Assembly (NCBI GenBank): GCA_020059605.1
Contig: JAGVBT010000012.1
Span: 1 to 64,000 of the forward strand
Direction: 5' to 3'
Source of the DNA: Deltaproteobacteria bacterium
Lineage (GTDB): Bacteria; Desulfobacterota; BSN033; UBA1163
Length of the DNA stretch: 64,000 nt
The notes beneath the pieces are model-generated. The model saw only the letters and a list, made by a program, of their open reading frames with translations, had not been told where the DNA came from and did not search any database. Below, piece by piece: positions 8,269 to 16,847 of the stretch. The stretch's first letter is position 1, and the number at the start of each line of letters is the position of its first letter. A program made the translations under genes and the position numbers.

Positions 8269-9546
8269 TCAAGTTCTCCGAAGGAGAACGCTCCTCCAAC
8301 TTGATCTTCGTCGTCTTTTCTTCGGCCTTTGGGGCCACCAGGGCAATAAATCAGAGGGGACCGCGTTGCGAAGGAGACGGGGGACCTCCTCCCCTTTCGC
8401 CCGAGCTTTCAGGCCAAAGAGAAGAACCGCCTCCTCGAAATATTTCTTCGTTCTCATCCTCCTGGGAATGATTCCCCGATCGATCGCCTTCTTCAAATAA
8501 GGTTGGGCCAACAGAATTAATGAAGTCATCTCTTTTGTTCCTTTTGGGACAGAGAAAGGGGTGAGGATATCCCGAATGACGAGCCGCATGGTCTGGGCCC
8601 GGTAGAAGTGTTGCTCCTTTTCACCCAGAAAAGGGTGCTCAGGCGTTAAAACCTTCAAGGCGGGAGTCAGAAAAAGGGCAAAGAGAATATAATCCAAAAC
8701 AGGCCTGCCTATTTTTACCAGCTCATCCACGAGACCGAAAAGCGTCAGGAATACTTCCCGGTCGCGGTCTTTGTAGGGATTTCGATCTCCGAAAACCCTG
8801 TCAAGGCCGGGAAAGAGGGAGAGGAGAAGGTCCGTCCGGAGTATTAAACTCAGAGAGGGTTTTGCCGCCCCGTCCTTCAAATCCCGGAGGAATTCATCCC
8901 TCAGGCGGGAGGGGGAGCACTTTTTAATCTCTTCCCGGCGCCATAGAATTGCCTGATAGGTCCGGTCATCTATGGAGAATCCTGTACGGGTGGCATGACG
9001 GATGACCCGGATCATCCGGACCGGGTCCTGCTGAAATCTTTCATCCGGGTCGCCAATGGTGCGAATGATCTTCCGTTGGAGGTCGGCCATCCCGCCGACA
9101 TAGTCGATAATTGAGAAATCCGCAATGTTGTAAAAGAGGCCGTTGATCGTAATGTCCCGGCGAAAGGCATCCTCCCTGGGCGTTCCAAAACTGTCTGCCC
9201 TTATGGTTTCACCCTCTTCGTTTTGTGTCTCCTCAAACTCGGACCGGCTTCGGAAAGTCGAAACCTCGATGATCTTCCGATCTTTAAAGAAGATATGGAT
9301 GAGCCGAAACCTTCGTCCGATGGCGCGGCTGTTTTTAAAGAGGGCGCTGATTTCGTGGGGATGGGCGTTGGTGGCGATATCGAAGTCCTTGGGGACCTTT
9401 CCGAGAAGAAGGTCGCGAACGCTTCCTCCAACGAGGTAAGAGGTAAACCCATGCCGGTGGAGGCGGTACAGAACCTTGAGCGCCTCCTCGTCGATCATCG
9501 ATCTTGAAATCGGGTGTTCCGGTCTTGGAATGACAAGCGGATTCAT
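8269..9546 (-). CDS. pcnB: tRNA nucleotidyltransferase / poly(A) polymerase family (PcnB-like)
   Basis: A class II nucleotidyltransferase of 425 residues that adds A (poly(A)) or CCA to RNA 3' ends. The catalytic head shows GGSVRDLLLG and DFDIAT, with the metal-binding aspartates. RRDITINGLFYN and DPVRMIRVIRHATRTGFSID follow, as in bacterial PcnB/Cca. The very basic tail (PKKRRRRSSW) fits poly(A) polymerase I. ATG 9546 is preferred because homology begins there and it overlaps the upstream ferredoxin stop by four bases (ATGA). It is translationally coupled to the ferredoxin and AOR genes, an unusual partnership. CCA-adding activity cannot be excluded. Confidence 0.88.
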   Translation of the reverse strand: MNPLVIPRPEHPISRSMIDEEALKVLYRLHRHGFTSYLVGGSVRDLLLGKVPKDFDIATNAHPHEISALFKNSRAIGRRFRLIHIFFKDRKIIEVSTFRSRSEFEETQNEEGETIRADSFGTPREDAFRRDITINGLFYNIADFSIIDYVGGMADLQRKIIRTIGDPDERFQQDPVRMIRVIRHATRTGFSIDDRTYQAILWRREEIKKCSPSRLRDEFLRDLKDGAAKPSLSLILRTDLLLSLFPGLDRVFGDRNPYKDRDREVFLTLFGLVDELVKIGRPVLDYILFALFLTPALKVLTPEHPFLGEKEQHFYRAQTMRLVIRDILTPFSVPKGTKEMTSLILLAQPYLKKAIDRGIIPRRMRTKKYFEEAVLLFGLKARAKGEEVPRLLRNAVPSDLLPWWPQRPKKRRRRSSWRSVLLRRT

Positions 9547-9911
9547 TTTGAGAGTGTGAGCGCCCCTGGAGTACAAACCTTGATACACTGAGGATTTCCC
9601 AGGCACAAATCACAATGGTAAGCGTTCCCGCCGAGAATCGTCAAGGCATCAAAAGGACATCTTTTTGCTCTTTTATAACTCCAAATAAATTTTTTCTTTT
9701 CCTGATGACGACCACCTTCCTCCCCATCGAGGCATTTCATTTCTCTACACTGACGGCAGAGAAGAGGCGTATTGAGGCTCGTATCGAGGTCGTCTTTTTT
9801 AATATGAATGGCTGATCTTCCTGAATTGATGATCCCTAAATGAAAAAGGGAACAGACCATTTCACAGAGATGACAGCCGCTGCATTTTTCTTTGTTAACC
9901 TTAATTTTCAT
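9543..9911 (-). CDS. 4Fe-4S ferredoxin-like electron carrier paired with AOR
   Basis: A 122-residue cysteine-rich protein with CSGCHLCEMVC near residue 10, CRQCREMKC in the middle, then CPFDAL and CDLCLGNPQCIKVC. This fits up to four [4Fe-4S] clusters of the kind found in small subunits beside aldehyde:ferredoxin oxidoreductases. It overlaps the AOR stop by four bases and the pcnB start by four bases, so the three genes are translationally coupled. It probably takes electrons from AOR. Residues 60-80 carry a charged stretch (EEGGRHQEKKK) between cysteine groups that is longer than in compact ferredoxins. Confidence 0.82.
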   Translation of the reverse strand: MKIKVNKEKCSGCHLCEMVCSLFHLGIINSGRSAIHIKKDDLDTSLNTPLLCRQCREMKCLDGEEGGRHQEKKKFIWSYKRAKRCPFDALTILGGNAYHCDLCLGNPQCIKVCTPGALTLSK

Positions 9912-11767
9912 CCGGACAGCCCAAGTTTCTTCAAGCTCTCTCTTTTCGGAATTCCATTCTTATCCCAACCGTGAAGCCGATAATACTCATCGAGCATCCC
10001 GTCAAATCCTTCACTTGAGATGACTTCCCCCTTGGCAGGCCCTGCCGGGATGGGTGTTTCAAAGTACCGTTTGGGAAGGGTATCATCCTTACGGGAGATC
10101 CCATCCCTGACCAGCATCATTCTCTCCAGGGTATAGATCCTTTCCCCGATGATTTTCAATTCTCTTGGAGTCATTGCAAGCCCCGTGGAAAGTCCGATCA
10201 GTTTAGAAAATTGCTGATACTGGGGTGCATGAGGGCTTGAAAAAACCGTGAGGAAACGGCAGAACCCCAGGGAATCGCATACGGCATTGAGAAGCTCATG
10301 CCACCAGACCATCCTCCCTTTGCCCGAATAGGATGAAAATTGGCTGCTCACAGGTCCGCCGTAAATCTTCTTCAGGACTTCCTCCGGAAGCCCAAGAACA
10401 TCGAGAGAAGGGCGGCTTCTCATGTGGCAGGCGCCCCGCGTGGAGGTCGCCATCCCAAGAGCAAAACTTTTAGGGAGACGTTCATCGGTCATCTCGATCG
10501 GGAAATTTTTAATGTCGAGGAGATAGTCTCTTGAGAGTTCTTTGAAGATCTTCTTGGCGAAAGCGCCCTCCGCTAAAATACTCCCAAAACCTTTGCGATG
10601 GGCAATCCGGTGAATGAGTTGGAGGATGGCTTTCCCATCTCCCCAATGCAATGGAGTTTCTGTCATTCCCCGATCGATAATTCCCCTCTGGTAGAGTTCC
10701 ATGGCCCAGGCGATGTAAGAGCCCGTGGAAATGGTGTCCATGCCATAACGGTTGCAGAGTTCCGTGGCATAGATGATATTTTCCAAATCGAGGTTTCCTA
10801 ACTTGGTTCCCAGCGAACCGATGGAGGCATATTCCGGCCCTTCGCCTTTTGTCCCCTTATATCTTCCTTCTGTTAGGGAATAGCGATGACGGCAATGGGC
10901 AGGACAACCGAAGCAAGAGAGCATTCCGGTAGAATAAGGTTCGAGCGCCTCGGCCTCCAGGGCATATCCCTGATCGCCGATGGAGGTGGATTGATTATTC
11001 CGGATGCTTAAAAAACCCATGGCGTTCGCATACTGGAAGAGCAGGGGGGTTCCATATTTCCCGAGGGCCTGAACCCACTTCGTTTCCATCAGTTTCTTCA
11101 ACTGCAGACGATAGGCCTTAAGACAGTTATTGGGGTCGGAAATCGTGATGTCCAGAGTCCCCCTGACGGCGACGGCTTTCAGATTCTTGGAGCCCATGAC
11201 AGCCCCCATCCCGGTCCTTCCCGCACTATTCTTCAAACCGGTACGAATGGCTGCATAACGCACCAGATTCTCTCCAGCCGGACCGATACAGGCGATTTGA
11301 ATCTTTTCATCTCGGAGCGCTTGCCGGATCGCCCGCTGCGTTTCAACGGTGTCGAGTTCTTTCCATGTTCCGGCATCTCGAATCTCTATCTGTTTGTTCT
11401 TGACCATGAGATAGACGGGTCTCCGGCTTTTTCCCGTGATGACCAGGTGGCCAAAGCCGGCCTTGACCAGCTCGGCTCCGAAATCTCCACCCATGTTCGA
11501 ATCACCCAGATGGCCTGATTCCGGCGATTTCGCTGTGATGTTGACCCTGGATCCAAACCCGATGGTTCCGGTAAGTAGACCGGCTCCGAAGATGAGAGGA
11601 TTTTCCGGGGAGAAAGGATCCAATTCCTGAGAATAGACCTTTGAGAGAAGATGCATATTGATCCCTCTTCCCCCAAGGAATTTTCTGCGGAGGTCCGAGG
11701 GAACAGGGGAGATGCGGACGGAGGCGTCGCTGAGATTGATGTAAGCAATTTTTCTTGAGAGGACCAT
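9908..11767 (-). CDS. aor: Tungsten-dependent aldehyde:ferredoxin oxidoreductase
   Basis: A 619-residue AOR-family enzyme that interconverts aldehydes and acids using a tungsto-bispterin and one [4Fe-4S] cluster. The N-terminal pterin-binding part has KFLGGRGIN and GSRVNITAKSPESGH. GRTGMGAVMGSKNLKAVAVRG is family-typical. Cluster ligands are CFGCPAHC and the late cysteine in SLGFCRF. ATG 11767 has a GGAG seven bases upstream, better than ATG 11779 or 11818. It is the first gene of an AOR-ferredoxin-pcnB operon. The substrate is unknown; aromatic or fatty aldehydes are plausible given the ligase and transporters nearby. Confidence 0.92.
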   Translation of the reverse strand: MVLSRKIAYINLSDASVRISPVPSDLRRKFLGGRGINMHLLSKVYSQELDPFSPENPLIFGAGLLTGTIGFGSRVNITAKSPESGHLGDSNMGGDFGAELVKAGFGHLVITGKSRRPVYLMVKNKQIEIRDAGTWKELDTVETQRAIRQALRDEKIQIACIGPAGENLVRYAAIRTGLKNSAGRTGMGAVMGSKNLKAVAVRGTLDITISDPNNCLKAYRLQLKKLMETKWVQALGKYGTPLLFQYANAMGFLSIRNNQSTSIGDQGYALEAEALEPYSTGMLSCFGCPAHCRHRYSLTEGRYKGTKGEGPEYASIGSLGTKLGNLDLENIIYATELCNRYGMDTISTGSYIAWAMELYQRGIIDRGMTETPLHWGDGKAILQLIHRIAHRKGFGSILAEGAFAKKIFKELSRDYLLDIKNFPIEMTDERLPKSFALGMATSTRGACHMRSRPSLDVLGLPEEVLKKIYGGPVSSQFSSYSGKGRMVWWHELLNAVCDSLGFCRFLTVFSSPHAPQYQQFSKLIGLSTGLAMTPRELKIIGERIYTLERMMLVRDGISRKDDTLPKRYFETPIPAGPAKGEVISSEGFDGMLDEYYRLHGWDKNGIPKRESLKKLGLSG

Positions 11768-11806
11768 TTTGATCTCCATTATAACAGAATCGTATTCAAA
11801 AGGCCT

Positions 11807-11975
11807 CCTCTCCCCCATGAGACTGTGTCATAATGCCGTTCATGCTTCGAGAACCTCACCACGAAGGGATAACGGCATGTTAAAATCAATCACTTAGCCG
11901 TTCGTCCTGAGCGTGTCGAAGGGCGAATGGCTCATTACGACACAGTCTCCATGGGGAGAAGATGAAGGCGAGGGG
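11807..11975. repeat. Nested repeat: inverted-repeat element inside a CTCTCCCC/GGGGAG palindrome
   Basis: The outer arms are cctctcccccatg (11807-11819) and catggggagaagatgaaggcg (11950-11970, continuing to 11975). Inside them, GAGACTGTGTCATAAT (11819-11834) and ATTACGACACAGTCTC (11934-11949) form 16-bp terminal inverted repeats with one mismatch. They bound about 130 bases containing a further palindrome around ttcgtcctgagcgtgtcgaa. No transposase is encoded. A second copy of the inner element lies at 16680-16803. Confidence 0.65.
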
Positions 11976-12059
11976 ATGGGGCTTAAATTGTTCTTGACAA
12001 TCAAACAGAATCGTCAAAGAATGTTATTAAGAGATTGGTTTCATTTCAAGGAGCTTAAA

Positions 12060-12254
12060 ATGAAGATGCAGGAGGTTAGAGAAAAGGCAAAAGTCTTAGG
12101 ATTGAAAAATACATTTGGGTTATCCAAATCGGAATTGATCCGGAGAGTCCAGAAAGCCGAGGGAAATTTCGATTGTTTTGGAACCGCAAAGGATTACTGT
12201 GATCAATTCCAATGCTGTTTCCGTGACGATTGCTTTCGCTTCGTAAAAGATTGA
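12060..12254 (+). CDS. Small SAP-domain-like protein
   Basis: A 64-residue protein. The stretch VREKAKVLGLKNTFGLSKSE resembles the helix-extended-helix SAP motif that binds nucleic acid. A cysteine-rich tail follows (FDCFGTAKDYCDQFQCCFRDDC), possibly a metal or redox site. ATG 12060 is chosen because AAGGAG lies just upstream and the fold begins there; an open frame continues upstream to 11913 but crosses a repeat. A TTGACA at 11994 could be its promoter -35 box, but no good -10 follows. It precedes the defence island and may or may not belong to it. Confidence 0.55.
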   Translation: MKMQEVREKAKVLGLKNTFGLSKSELIRRVQKAEGNFDCFGTAKDYCDQFQCCFRDDCFRFVKD

Positions 12255-12385
12255 TTCTCAAGGTTGTGTCCGAATGTTAATGCAATCCCCGAATTCATTC
12301 CTTTTTCCTCGGTGGGAAGGCGGCTGCAGACGGCCTACTTCCGGGGTGAAATCAGTTTTTTAACCATGTGAAAAGGAGTCTTTCA

Positions 12386-12958
12386 ATGAGTTATTCATCC
12401 TATTTAAAACCACGGCATGAGGTCATTTCTGAAGAAGGGGTTGAGGGAATCGTTGACCTGGCAAACCTTAAGGATGATTCGAAAACTAAACTTGAGGCCC
12501 GGCCAAGAGATTTTTTAACTCTTACCTATCCCACAAACGATCTCATCAAGGCGCTGGAACAGATCAATCTGAGATTTTCTTCCGATAAGGAAGAGCATAA
12601 AAAGCGGTTCCAGGATACCTATCCCTTTTCTCCCTCCCTCATGGATATCATCCTCAAAAAGATTCCCGCCCAAGGTGGTTTTCAGAACGTCCGTGGAGCT
12701 TTATCCTTTCTCGGAAACATGGTCCGGCTGACGCATACTGCAAGTGATATCATTACCCCTGCTGATGCCTCTCTCAAAGACAAGGCTACTACAATAATGC
12801 TCAAGGACCTGGACCCAAGTGGAGACTTAATCAATCGGGCCAGTGAGAATATGGATGAATTGATTCCGAAGGCACCCCTATCCATTCAATTTGCATCCGC
12901 TGTCCTTCTTTATACCCTGACCGGCAGGGGAAGCGATATCGGCGCTTCACGAGAATAA
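12386..12958 (+). pseudogene. brxC: brxC-like DUF499 ATPase, 5' part with its ATPase core deleted
   Basis: 190 residues related to the DUF499 (COG1483) AAA+ ATPases found beside DUF1156 methylases in BREX-3-type loci. The first 60 residues (YLKPRHEVIS, DFLTLTYPTNDLIKALEQIN) look like the true N-terminus. They run straight into EEHKKRFQDTYPFSPSLMDI, which in the family lies after the nucleotide-binding domain. No Walker A (GxxxxGK) is present, so several hundred codons appear lost. The frame then ends at TAA 12956-12958, after which homology continues in the same frame. The start uses ATG 12386 with AAGGAG. Calling the junction an internal deletion is inference from remembered family architecture. 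Confidence 0.6.
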
Positions 12959-14410
12959 TTGATTATGGACATCCTTTCACCATCTCTCGATATCAATGCT
13001 TTCGAACAGACATTGATGGGCTTCCAGAAGTATGCTTCCTACTTCTATCACCAGGAAAATCGGTATTATTTTGATTTAGAAGAGAATTCAGAGGCCAAGG
13101 TGGAATTTAAGTCCCTTCAATATTCAGACGACCAGGCCAGGGAAAAACTCTTCGAAATTCTGAAGACTGAAATTTTCAAAGAATCCGGGAACACCACGGT
13201 CTTCGTTTCGATCCAGCAGGTTCAGGAATCACTGAAGCAATTTGATAAAACCCGTCCCCGCTATGTCCTCACCGGAAGAAGATTAACACAGGAGGAACGA
13301 CACCTTATCTATCATGGGATGGACTATCGCAATCTTATTCTTCTGCTTGAGCCCAAAGATGACGCATTTCAACTTTCGACCGATAAAGATCTTCTTAAAT
13401 GGGCAAAGAGAATTCTTGCGGCGAAAGATCTTGCAGGAAGCACCAAAAAGACCGCACGTCAGGCTGATTATGAGCGTATTGCAAAGGGGGATCAAAACAA
13501 TGTCATAGACAGGATAAAGAAGGCAGGAATTGTTTTTGCAAGCTGGCAGAAGTATGGTTCCTCCCCCACTGAAGACCAAATAGAGCTGGAACCCCTCCCA
13601 GTGGATTTTTCGAAAGATAAGGTTCTTGAAAAGCTGAATCAGGAATATTTTCCACCTCTCACGTTTAAAGAGCATATGGAAAAAAGGCTTGAAGAAATAA
13701 TAGAACGCCTTGTCAAAGAGATTGATGCTGAGTATAGAGCTACCCTCGGTTTTCCTGTCCCTGTATCTTTAACAGCAGTTTCAAGGGGCATCCAGGAGCT
13801 TTGCAATGAAGGGCTTATCGGCATTCAGCACAGCGCTGGAAATTTCTGCCATGTCAAACCCAATCTTACAGAAACTGAAATATCTAATGCCCAAATAACG
13901 CCTCCTTTTGAAAAACCCCCCACTAAAGAAGCCTGCCCAAAATGTGGAAAGAAACCATGCGTGTGTCCTCCGGTATCACCGGAGACCTGTCCGGTTTGTG
14001 GTCAGCTTCCCTGTCAATGTGTCCCAACACCGGAGGTTGTTTGCCCAAAGTGTGGGAAAAAACCTTGCATCTGTTCAAAAAGAGAAAATATTTCTCTGGC
14101 AATAACGCCCCAGACAAGCATTGGTAGTCTTCGGCAGGAAACAGCCCATCGCCTTCAGCAACGTGAAGGGGCAGTGATAACCAAGGTGAGCTATAAGATC
14201 TTCTTTCAGAAGAACAACATCGGCGATCTGAGCACATTGCCCCCAGTGCTGAGGGGATCCCTGAGTGGTCAAGGTGATTTGACGGCTGAGATTACCATTT
14301 CAAAAAGTGGAAGATTTCCCAAATCTCAGGTCGAAACGCAGATTGAAAGCCTGCCTGCTCTTGCCGGAGCCGAGTACTCAGCCGATCTGGAAATTGAAGT
14401 TTTGTTGTAA
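12959..14410 (+). pseudogene. brxC: brxC-like DUF499 ATPase, 3' part after an in-frame stop
   Basis: 483 codons in the same frame as the preceding fragment, separated only by the TAA at 12956-12958. It could be re-initiated from TTG 12959 or ATG 12965, but no ribosome site is seen. The sequence starts DILSPSLDINAFEQ, which continues the DUF499 homology. Residues 326-372 hold three CPxCGxxPCxC units (C326, C344 and C362 onwards), probable zinc knuckles. The last 100 residues form a beta-rich tail (SYKIFF, DLTAEITISKSGRF). If the stop is read through rarely, or both pieces fold, some function may remain. Without the P-loop the ATPase cannot be canonical. Confidence 0.6.
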
Positions 14411-14423
14411 TTCATTATTATAA

Positions 14424-14462
14424 CCCCCTCTCCCTTTGATGGGAGAGGGAGGGGTGAGGGTG
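14424..14462. repeat. CTCTCCC/GGGAGAGG palindromic repeat, uninterrupted copy
   Basis: ccctctccc and gggagaggg flank a tttgat loop, followed by the gaggggtgagggtgg tail. This is the simple form of the repeat that carries inserts at 11807, 16666, 17973 and 33184. It lies between brxC and pglZ. Confidence 0.6.
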
Positions 14463-14479
14463 GAAAAGGAACTTAAGAG

Positions 14480-15451
14480 ATGAACCAAACCCTTTTCAAC
14501 AAATTAATCGAACCTGGGCCGCGTCTTCCCTGGATCAAAGATTGGCTGCTAAATGAAGTGTGGAGCTGCGATCGCTATTCAAATAGCAGCAGGATTGACT
14601 TTCTTCACAAAGGCGAAGAAGAGATTAACCGTTTCGAGTCATTAATCTCCTCTGCTGCGGGTAGAATTTATGACGAGCTTTTTTCAACAACAGACCCGAC
14701 GAAGAGGCTTCTCAACGCCCTTTCTGACTCGGGGACAGCCGTTGTAGTTTTCGATGGTCTGTCTATAAGAGAAATCCCGATCATTTTAACTCTCGCAGGA
14801 AAATCTGGACTAAAAGTCTCCAATGTCGATTCTTCACTGGCTGCCTTGCCCTCAGAGACTGTTGATTTCATCGAGCGTGAATTGCCATGCGGTCGTATTG
14901 GACCTTCACAGTTGCAGGGAAGGAAAGAGTTGAAGGGGAAAGGGATTTCAGCCATATACCACCAGAACTATGGCCTGGCGCTTTCAGGGGAATATGAGGG
15001 ATCTCCACTGCTTGTCTGGTCCTCTTTCCCGGATTTGACATACAGGGACAGCGGAGCAAAGTTTGAAAACCATTTTGAAAATATCCACGTCCTTTTTGAG
15101 ACCGCCTGGGTAAACACCGTCCAACAGATTAAAGGGAAAAAAAGAATTATTGTAACCAGTGACCATGGATACATCTTTTTCGGCTCAGGAATGGATTTTC
15201 CAAGGACCTCTTCCTCCGAACAGAAGGAGTTGAATGATTATTTCGGAAACGACCGGAATGTCTCCTTGAGTGAAAAACCGCATCCGCCCAAAAGCGACGA
15301 TGTTTTTATAGATACTGTTCACAATGTGGCCATGATTAAAGGCCGGGTCAAGACAAAATCAACCGGAGATGCCGCCTCCAGACTTTACAAGCACGGCGGT
15401 CTTTCTTTAATGGAAATGGTAACTCCCTGGATTGAAATTCAATGTGTCTAA
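14480..15451 (+). CDS. pglZ: PglZ-domain alkaline-phosphatase-superfamily protein
   Basis: A 323-residue PglZ-type protein, the signature component of BREX and related anti-phage systems. Core motifs are VVVFDGLSIRE near residue 88 (metal/nucleophile region), VTSDHGYIFFG near residue 222 with the metal-binding D-H pair, and KHGGLSLMEMVTPW near the end. It is shorter than many BREX PglZ proteins, consistent with a compact variant; both metal motifs are intact. A weak AAGGAA site precedes the ATG. It follows the broken brxC and precedes a Fic gene. The sequence does not show whether it is still functional without BrxC. Confidence 0.85.
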   Translation: MNQTLFNKLIEPGPRLPWIKDWLLNEVWSCDRYSNSSRIDFLHKGEEEINRFESLISSAAGRIYDELFSTTDPTKRLLNALSDSGTAVVVFDGLSIREIPIILTLAGKSGLKVSNVDSSLAALPSETVDFIERELPCGRIGPSQLQGRKELKGKGISAIYHQNYGLALSGEYEGSPLLVWSSFPDLTYRDSGAKFENHFENIHVLFETAWVNTVQQIKGKKRIIVTSDHGYIFFGSGMDFPRTSSSEQKELNDYFGNDRNVSLSEKPHPPKSDDVFIDTVHNVAMIKGRVKTKSTGDAASRLYKHGGLSLMEMVTPWIEIQCV

Positions 15452-15554
15452 GGCTTTATTTATGCTCCCATTAAATCATCTTACCTCAATGGGAGAAGGA
15501 CACGTGGAGGTGATTGATTCAGCCAAAAAGGAAGGATAAGAAAAGGATAAAAAA

Positions 15555-16619
15555 ATGATGACCCTTCGCCAGTTTTCCCTTAAACCAGAATCCATCCCAG
15601 CATCTACTTCTTGGTATTTAGCTGACTTAGGTGAAGCCCGCGGCAAACAGGATCTCTTCACAAAACAGTCTCCTCAGAAACTTAAAGTCTTGCGTGAGAA
15701 CGCAATGATTGAAAGTGCGGTCTCTTCAAATCGGATTGAAGGAGTTACTGTTGATCAAACCCGCGTTCGTACCCTCGTCTTCGGGAAACCTGTGTTGCGT
15801 GACAGGGATGAAGAAGAAGTGCGGGGTTACCGGGACGCACTCAAACTTATTCACGAACAAGGTAAGAGTCTACCTGTGTCAGAGGAAACTATTTTGAATT
15901 TCCATCGGTTGTGTCGTGGTGATATATGGGATGCGGGGAAATACAAAGAAAGAGATGGCGATATTATCGAAAGGTATGCCAATGGTCGGGAGCGGATAAG
16001 GTTCAAGCCTGTTGAGGCGACCCCAACCCCCCCCTTTATGCACGACTTGATCAAAATGTGGGACCACTGTATTTTTGAAAGATGGGTGCATCCTCTTATC
16101 GCTATGGCAGCCTTTAACCTTGATTTTCTTTGCATCCATCCATTTAGGGATGGAAATGGACGGGTATCGCGACTTCTGCTTTTGCTCCAATGTTATCATC
16201 TTGGATTAGAGGTAGGGCGCTATATCAGCATTGAGCGTTTAATCGAGCAGAATAAGGAACGATACTACGAGACATTAGAACAAAGTTCCCATGGTTGGCA
16301 TGAAGGCAAACATGACCCCTGGCCTTATGTAAATTATCTTCTTTATACTCTTAAAACTGCTTATCGAGAGTTTGAAGAAAGGGTTGGGCAGATTACTTCT
16401 CCCAAAGGCGCAAAAGCGGAAATGGTCTTAAATGCAATCCGATCTCAAAGGGGAGAGTTCCGTTTAGTCGATATTGAACGTGGCTGCCCTGGAGTGGGAA
16501 GGGAATGGATCCGGGCATTGTTGGCCGGTTTGAAGAAGTCTGGTGAAGTTAAATGTCATGGTAAAGGGCCCGCTGCAAGATGGGCCTACCAAGGGGAAAA
16601 GGGTAGTACCCTTAAGTGA
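15555..16619 (+). CDS. Fic-domain AMPylase-type protein with N-terminal inhibitory helix
   Basis: A 354-residue class II Fic protein. Fic enzymes transfer AMP or other nucleotide parts to target proteins. The catalytic loop HPFRDGNGR is intact at residues 195-203. The autoinhibitory motif S-x-x-x-E-G is at residues 58-63 (SNRIEG), so activity is probably self-restrained. Residues 290-345 look like a winged helix (LVDIERGCPGVGREWIRALL), possibly for DNA binding or autoregulation. It lies between pglZ and the methylase on the same strand, so it may be an accessory effector of the defence locus (inference). An alternative ATG lies one codon downstream. Confidence 0.9.
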   Translation: MMTLRQFSLKPESIPASTSWYLADLGEARGKQDLFTKQSPQKLKVLRENAMIESAVSSNRIEGVTVDQTRVRTLVFGKPVLRDRDEEEVRGYRDALKLIHEQGKSLPVSEETILNFHRLCRGDIWDAGKYKERDGDIIERYANGRERIRFKPVEATPTPPFMHDLIKMWDHCIFERWVHPLIAMAAFNLDFLCIHPFRDGNGRVSRLLLLLQCYHLGLEVGRYISIERLIEQNKERYYETLEQSSHGWHEGKHDPWPYVNYLLYTLKTAYREFEERVGQITSPKGAKAEMVLNAIRSQRGEFRLVDIERGCPGVGREWIRALLAGLKKSGEVKCHGKGPAARWAYQGEKGSTLK

Positions 16620-16665
16620 GGGTATTGGTAAGGGTATAATCCCTTTTGTTACCTTCTCTATAACC

Positions 16666-16835
16666 GTCTCCCCTGGCGGCTGTGTCGTAATTACTGTTTT
16701 GTCACCATGAACTTGGTTCAGGGTCTCGTAACTATTTGATTCTATTAGATGCCGAAACAAGTTCGGCATGACATTTTTTACGGTTTCCCCTATTACGACA
16801 CAGTCTCCCCGGGGGAGAGGATGAAGGTGAGGGGG
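16666..16835. repeat. Nested repeat: second copy of the inverted-repeat element inside a palindrome
   Basis: Outer arms are gtctcccctggcgg (16666-16679) and ccccgggggagaggatgaag (16807-16826, continuing to 16835). Inside, CTGTGTCGTAAT (16680-16691) and ATTACGACACAG (16792-16803) are perfect 12-bp inverted repeats. The interior again holds a separate palindrome, gccgaa-acaag-ttcggc (within 16749-16773), the family that starts the window. The right arm supplies the region just before the pglXI start. Confidence 0.65.
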
Positions 16836-16847
16836 ACATTTCTTATC

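Noticed and set aside
11913-12059. N-terminal extension of the SAP-like protein
   Set aside because: The extra 49 codons run through the arm of a nested repeat, and the AAGGAG site supports ATG 12060.
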